Assembly (NCBI GenBank): GCA_943735955.1
Contig: OX030960.1
Coordinates: 8,951,288-9,015,287, forward strand
DNA: 64,000 bases
DNA from: Piscicola geometra
Lineage: Eukaryota; Annelida; Clitellata; Hirudinida; Piscicolidae
Reading direction: 5' to 3'
Below, in pieces: positions 58,500 through 64,000 of the stretch; position 1 is the stretch's first letter; each line of letters opens with the position of its first letter. The notes below the pieces were generated by a model that worked only from the letters and a program-made list of their open reading frames with translations, was not told the origin of the DNA and made no database searches. The position numbers and the translations under genes are program-made.

Positions 58500-60650
58500 G
58501 TGCTTATTAGAAATGATAGTTACGTGGGTAACTGATACGTCTGCTTGTCTTCATTACGAACATTCCTGCTTTCCATTATATCAGCCTAAATGAATAAGCG
58601 TAAAGCTATAAAAACACACATAAGCAGACAAACATGTAAACAAAAACAACATACAAAGTATCTAAACATATATGGAAACATACAAAGTATCTAAAAATAT
58701 AGGTAAACCTGCAATCCTACTAAATGGCTTAGTACATACACACCTTTTTTTATATAAAAAGACGTGAAAAAACCTCTAAAGAAATTTTCGTGCACCTAGA
58801 CACACAAACCTATTGCTGTATTTTTTCATTTCGCACAAAAAACTCACAACTTTGTATGCACCCATCTACCCATACATAAACACATAGCACACACGTATAT
58901 AGCAACACACCCACACAACCACTCATATTAAACAACCCACACATACCTAATCGCACAAACACATATACACAATCACACGCACACACATACTTACTGGCAC
59001 GCACACACATACTTACTGGCACGCACACACATACACAAACACACGCACGCACATACCTACTGGCACGCACACACATACCTACTGGCACGCACACATATAC
59101 ACAAACACACGCACACACATACCTACTGGCACGCACACACAGAACACACAAAGATTAAGACAAGCGATGTATTTAATCGGACAAGCGTGAATAATATATT
59201 CAAGTTGCTTGGCAGTGCTCGCCCTATAGAAGGATTCCTTATAGTGACCAGACACTACGTCATTATCGGATAATAAAATTATTATTATTTTTGTTGTTGT
59301 TGTTTTTCATTTTCCCTCTTACTTTCGCTTTATATTTTTTATTTATTTAGCAATTTTGAAGAAATATAGCAAATACTGAAACAGTAAATATAATAAATAT
59401 GCTCGAGTATTAGTAAAGAATAAAAATATATTTTTATAAATTTATTTATTTAATTATACAAAAACGTCCATAACTGAAATATCTATGCGCTTGCCATGAC
59501 AAATGAAGGAGGAATTAGAGCACAGAAACAATCTAATGAAACTTTTGAATAAAATTCGACACGCTTGGACTAGCAAAATGAGTAATATAATGCAGTTGCC
59601 ACTGAAAATAATCATATTAAAAAAGTGATGTTTTTCCAGAATAATTATTATAATAATACAAATAAAAATGTAAAGAATACAACAGTAATCCAAGCATGGT
59701 GAGCCGTGTCTCGAATAAAACATACGAAAATCACTAAATATAAATAAAAAACGACATAAGCATTAATAAGAAAAAACAAAAAGATATTATTATGTATATC
59801 CTTCTCATTTTTTTTAAAAATTGTATTTTTTTTCATGATTTTTGTGTCATTAATTTGAATAAAGAATGAAAAATGATGGCAATGGGAGAAAGCGATTAAC
59901 AAACTTATAAAAAAACAATAATAACAATGACCATAAACAAATATGATCAGAACAGAAAAAGATGAAAATTATTAGCAAATTTTGAAAAATTAAAAAATGG
60001 AAAGTATAAATAAAAATAAAAGTTAAAATAAAAGATAATAAACAAAATTCAAAACATTTATGTAGTATTAGGTACTAAATAAACATTTTTTATGTAAATT
60101 TGTACGTGTTTTTTTATTTACATATGAATTTATTACCTTATCTAGGAACTTACATGGCCACGGAAATGCATTTTTGATAAAGCACAATCTATATTCGCTG
60201 AATTTCGATTCTTATCTTTTTAATGCATCTTTATATGTTGTTTTGAATGAATTGCTTCGTCGAGAAAAATAGCGAATGTGTGAAAGAAAGTAAATAGAAT
60301 TGGTACAAGTAAGTAACTTGTTTATCGCACTGATTCGATTTCGCAAACGAAACAAATGATCAAATAAAATGGTTGAATAAAATAGATGAATGAGTGAAAA
60401 AGATGTTTGTGAAAAATGGGATTCATAAATATTCATGAAGAATATTTTCTTGAAAATAAAAAACTCAAAAAGAGTTTGGAGGTACCAGAAGCTCTCACAT
60501 CATCTGAAAACTGAATTTCTTGTCTTTGAAAGCCTGCTATTAGAACTCCCACAAATTTGAATCTGCACTCAACAGCAAAACAACAAAATAACAAAAATAG
60601 AGTCTGAAAAGCCACAAAAAAAAGAAAAAAAACATACATGTGCAGTAGGT
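58500..60650. other. Repeat-rich and AT-rich DNA, no gene seen
   Basis: CA-rich minisatellite and AT-rich DNA. Short minus-strand frames around 59454-59902 and 60212-60639 show only Phe/Ile/Leu-rich composition expected of AT-rich noise. Confidence 0.5.
58975..59150 (+). repeat. CA-rich minisatellite, 22-bp unit
   Basis: The unit ACACACATACCTACTGGCAC, followed by GC, repeats about six times with CACATATACACAAACACAC interludes. It appears to have grown out of a CA microsatellite. No function is seen. Confidence 0.85.
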
Positions 60651-60659
60651 ATACAACTT

Positions 60660-61000
60660 GAGAAATATACTCTGTAAAATGAAAATTAGCATGCCAAGTT
60701 TAAGTAAATCTTGTTTAAATATAGTAAGGCCTCATGAGTACGGTTAAAAAAGTTTACCTACTAACCAAACATTAGTTTGAGTTTCTTTTTACACGTAATA
60801 CATATGTCAAACGCATTGCAAAATTTTTTATACAGAAGTTGGCATACCAAAGTTAATTTTACTAAATTCTTTCCCAAATTTCATGCATTCTATTTGTAGA
60901 TAAACGTTTTCCAACTTTGAATATATTTGATATAGTTCTGTTTTTTTGCAATAAAACCATCTGGTGATAATATATCTTTAAAATGTTTTTCTTAGGTCAT
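60660..61000. repeat. Second locus of the roughly 160-bp repeat
   Basis: AAAATTAGCATGCCAAGTTT (about 60677) and AAGTTGGCATACCAAAGTTA (about 60837) are spaced 160 bp, the same period and core as at 55930-56480. A further shared string, CATCTGGTGATAATAT near 60960, resembles CATCTAGTGATGGAAT near 56473. Confidence 0.5.
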
Positions 61001-64000
61001 ACACCAAGTGTAGAGTCTCAAGGAATCATTTAATCCAATTTCAAGTCCATTGAAAAGGTTTCAAAACGTGTATATGCGTGTGTCGTGAGGTTAGACACCG
61101 ACGAAACTGAGTTTCAGTTCAAGACGCCCTACCTTCTCCTGCTTCTATGTTACTTCAAGGAATGTTTGAAGAAATTGTAATTACAATGATCCTTCTTCGA
61201 TATTCGAACTTATTTGCAGCTTCGAAAAAGAGTTCTAAATCTGATTATTTTCTTTCACGGGTCTATGCCATAATCAATGGCGAGCATTCAAATGCCATTT
61301 ACAGTCACTAGAGGGCATCGGTACATTCAAAGGCTCAAAAACTACCCTTCATAAATAACCTCCATAAATAAAGACAATAAATTATACTCTTTCAGCGAGA
61401 CACCGACGGATCGTGAGGCTGAAACAATTGAATTCTAACGGGGTTTGTCAGCACCATTGCATCCGATCTCAGCGTCCGAGAGACTGCCACCGCATTGATT
61501 TGTGTGTTGTGGCATTGTTTGAGTGGCGGGAAGGCGCGGAAAAGATGAAAGAGAAATTCGTGGAAAGACAATGGACGCATTCCTTGATGTATGTGCTTGA
61601 GGATGGAACATGCGATGGAGATTAAGAAGAAGAGAAGGAACGAGACAGGCGTGAGAAGAAGCAGACCAATTGGTTTTCAATAACGCGATTTGTAAATTTC
61701 ATTAGTGAGTAGGTTTTGAAAAAATATTCTAAATACGGGTTTTAATGATGAAACCTAATCATTTGAAAGGAATAGTAGAGTATAATAATTCATCAAAAGG
61801 AGGTTAATGAGAACATTTCTCAAAGTTTCCACAATTTCAAATCCAATTATAAATTTTTGTTTTTTTAATTATCTTAGAGAAATATTTGCACCAATTAATT
61901 TTTTTATATCTGTTTATATATTTTTAACAAGAAACATTATTACTGGTATACTGAATTATTTTATCAATTAAATATTTTTAGTTTTCTATTTCATATAAAA
62001 GTCTTTGAAGTTTTATAATGAGTGAGTTTCAGTTTTCATTAATTCAAACCTTCCACACTAAGATGTGCTCTTCGGAGCTATAAAAAAATAAACTTTTCTT
62101 TATGAATATCTCTTCAACATACTAGCACAAAACGTTTGCTAACAATTACTTTTGTTGGTAAAATACTTCAGCATTGCCTTCTCATTCACAATTAGCCTGG
62201 TGTTTTCATAGACAGAAACTTCTTTTAAAGAACGAATGTGAAGAGATATTCGTGCTTCAAGTCACTCAATTCAAAACATTCGATAGAACCACTAACTAAA
62301 AAGCCCCATAACTTATCCTTTAATGCCTAAATGTTTAAAATACTTGTTAATAATTGAATGTAGAGAAGAAATTCTCCGAATGAAAAATGGCTGCGTTGTG
62401 GGTGCATGTCTGCGAGGCATTCAATCTGTTGAAGGGCCTTGATTTATTCACCACACAACGAGCGCGACACAATCCGCCATAAAGCTTCGCCGTCCTAAAC
62501 GCACAAATATTACCCACGCAATTTATCAAACGTTAAGCTAGAATAAAACTCATAAATGGAAATCGCCGAAAAAATCACAAAAACTTCTTCTCTATTTGCT
62601 TTTTTCGGCACATAAATAATGAAATGACAAAGCCTATTTATTAATGCTTCAAGAACGCTCATTAGCATGCCACTGCAAACGGCGCCTCAGCACGCAGGCA
62701 AACGAATCTTTTCTGCTCAACTCTCGCATCATCTTCACACTCGGAGAAATATTGGAAATCCGTTAGAATTTAAACTTCCGTCGTTCCTCAAATTCTGCCA
62801 AAGCCGTCTAAACCGACTGACTCAAACTCATTCATATACAATGGATAAAAGGAGCCGTTTGATTAAGTGATGCGAGATGGATGCATGAAGGCCTTAAAAG
62901 TCTCTCAAACAGATGCAAACTTTCTGGCACTTGTAACAGCTTGTGGAAAAAAAACAAAAAGTTGAATTAGATTTCAAAATCTTTAAAGAATGATAATGAA
63001 ATATTAAAAAATTATCTGTTGGCTCTTAATGCTGTTTATATTTCTTCCTTGCATGCCTAGGCATCATGCTCAGCCTTATTTTTTAGACTTTTAGCCAGTT
63101 TTTGTTCAAGTTTCATTTTTTTCAGTACTTAACTAGTGCTTGTTCGTGACATAACTTTTTTTCTCAACATATTTCTTTTTATGTTGGTTCTTTTTTTACT
63201 TTTAGTTTTCTTTCAAAGTCTTTTTTTCTTTACAACGTTAACATTACGATAATTTTTTAAGTTTTGTGCTTTAAAATCCTTTATTTTTTAGTTTAAAATG
63301 TTTAATGAATACATTTTTAATACAAATACATTTTAAACTTTTAGAAACAAATTTTTAGAGTAGGAAAATAAATAATACAAAGATATATTTCTAAAAACCT
63401 CAAAAAGAGAAATAATAATCAATTTTTTTAAAGTTAAAATTTTAATCATTTCAAAACTTTCACAAATTCTCAGAAAACTTAATAAATTTCCACAATTAAT
63501 AATCGGCAGAATGGCATGAAGCTGTGGGATTGGAATGAGCGATGGCACTGTCTCTCTCAAATGCATGATGAAGAACGCCATTCAGTGTTTGTTCTATGCA
63601 ACTCATCTGTCTGATTGCTTCCATTCTTTCGAATTTAAATCTTCTCTATTTTAAATAAAACCATTTTTAAAATTAGACTTTTAAAAACACATGTTAATCT
63701 TGATTAAAAAGTTATTTTAAAGTAAATTAGAAACTAAATTATAATTACCATAGACTCAAAAACCTTTTATTGACTCAAAAAACATGCATTTGGAACCTAA
63801 TTTTGAAGAGTGCTGAGAAGAAAAGAATATTTGCTTGGAACCAAAAAATCCAGTCTGCATGTACCAGCCACTTGAGATGGAAGTAGGAACCTTGTAAGGT
63901 GAAGTGCGCAAAAACAGAAAAGAATGAATATCGATTCATCCTTTAATTAAAGCCGTCTTTCTTAATTTATTTCACTTCGAAAAGGAATGGCCGAGGAATA
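61001..64000. other. Terminal AT-rich stretch, no gene recognised
   Basis: A somewhat GC-richer island lies at 61380-61680, but its open frames show no domain and no splice-consistent neighbours. Nothing else stands out up to the end of the window. Confidence 0.45.

Noticed and set aside
61380..61680. GC-richer island with overlapping frames on both strands
   Set aside because: Neither strand shows a recognisable protein or splice context; could be regulatory or a repeat remnant but unsupported.

Overview
This window looks like nuclear DNA from an invertebrate animal, most likely a protostome outside the nematodes and insects and probably a lophotrochozoan; a leech-like annelid is my best guess. 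The genes are split into many short exons with GT-AG introns of mostly 60-400 bp. The non-coding DNA is AT-rich and full of microsatellites. An innexin gap-junction gene (a protostome-type family) sits beside a FANCA homologue, which the best-known insects and nematodes lack. The species cannot be fixed from the sequence alone.

Layout. 369-8789 (+): a FANCA (Fanconi anaemia core complex) homologue in about 23 exons; its extreme N terminus may lie upstream. 10525-18034 (+): a large secreted or extracellular protein with seven von Willebrand factor A (VWA) domains and EGF modules; 21 exons close in one frame, and the signal-peptide exon was not found. 24649-36837 (+): a predicted type I membrane receptor with signal peptide, SUEL galactose-binding lectin, CUB-like region, sushi-like module, transmembrane helix and Gln-rich tail; eight exons close in frame at 663 residues, with a 7.8-kb first intron. 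38222-39595 (+): a two-exon innexin of 421 residues. 40364-48060 (-): an immunoglobulin-superfamily protein with three Ig domains, each interrupted by long low-complexity inserts; it is convergent with the innexin. 48061-64000: no host gene recognised. It holds a 1.6-kb hAT-family DNA transposon (56661-58265) inserted in a GT microsatellite, diverged tandem repeats of about 160 bp, and simple repeats.

The genes do not form an operon or a single pathway. FANCA acts in nuclear DNA crosslink repair. The other four encode extracellular-matrix, adhesion, receptor or junction proteins. A shared feature is that trinucleotide and minisatellite expansions, the same kinds as in the introns and spacers, have entered the reading frames: poly-Gly in FANCA, poly-Thr in the VWA protein, poly-Gln in the lectin receptor, poly-Asp and an Asn-His-Pro-Ser repeat in the Ig protein. 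Exon models were assembled by eye from splice signals, phase and similarity to remembered family features; no alignment program was run.
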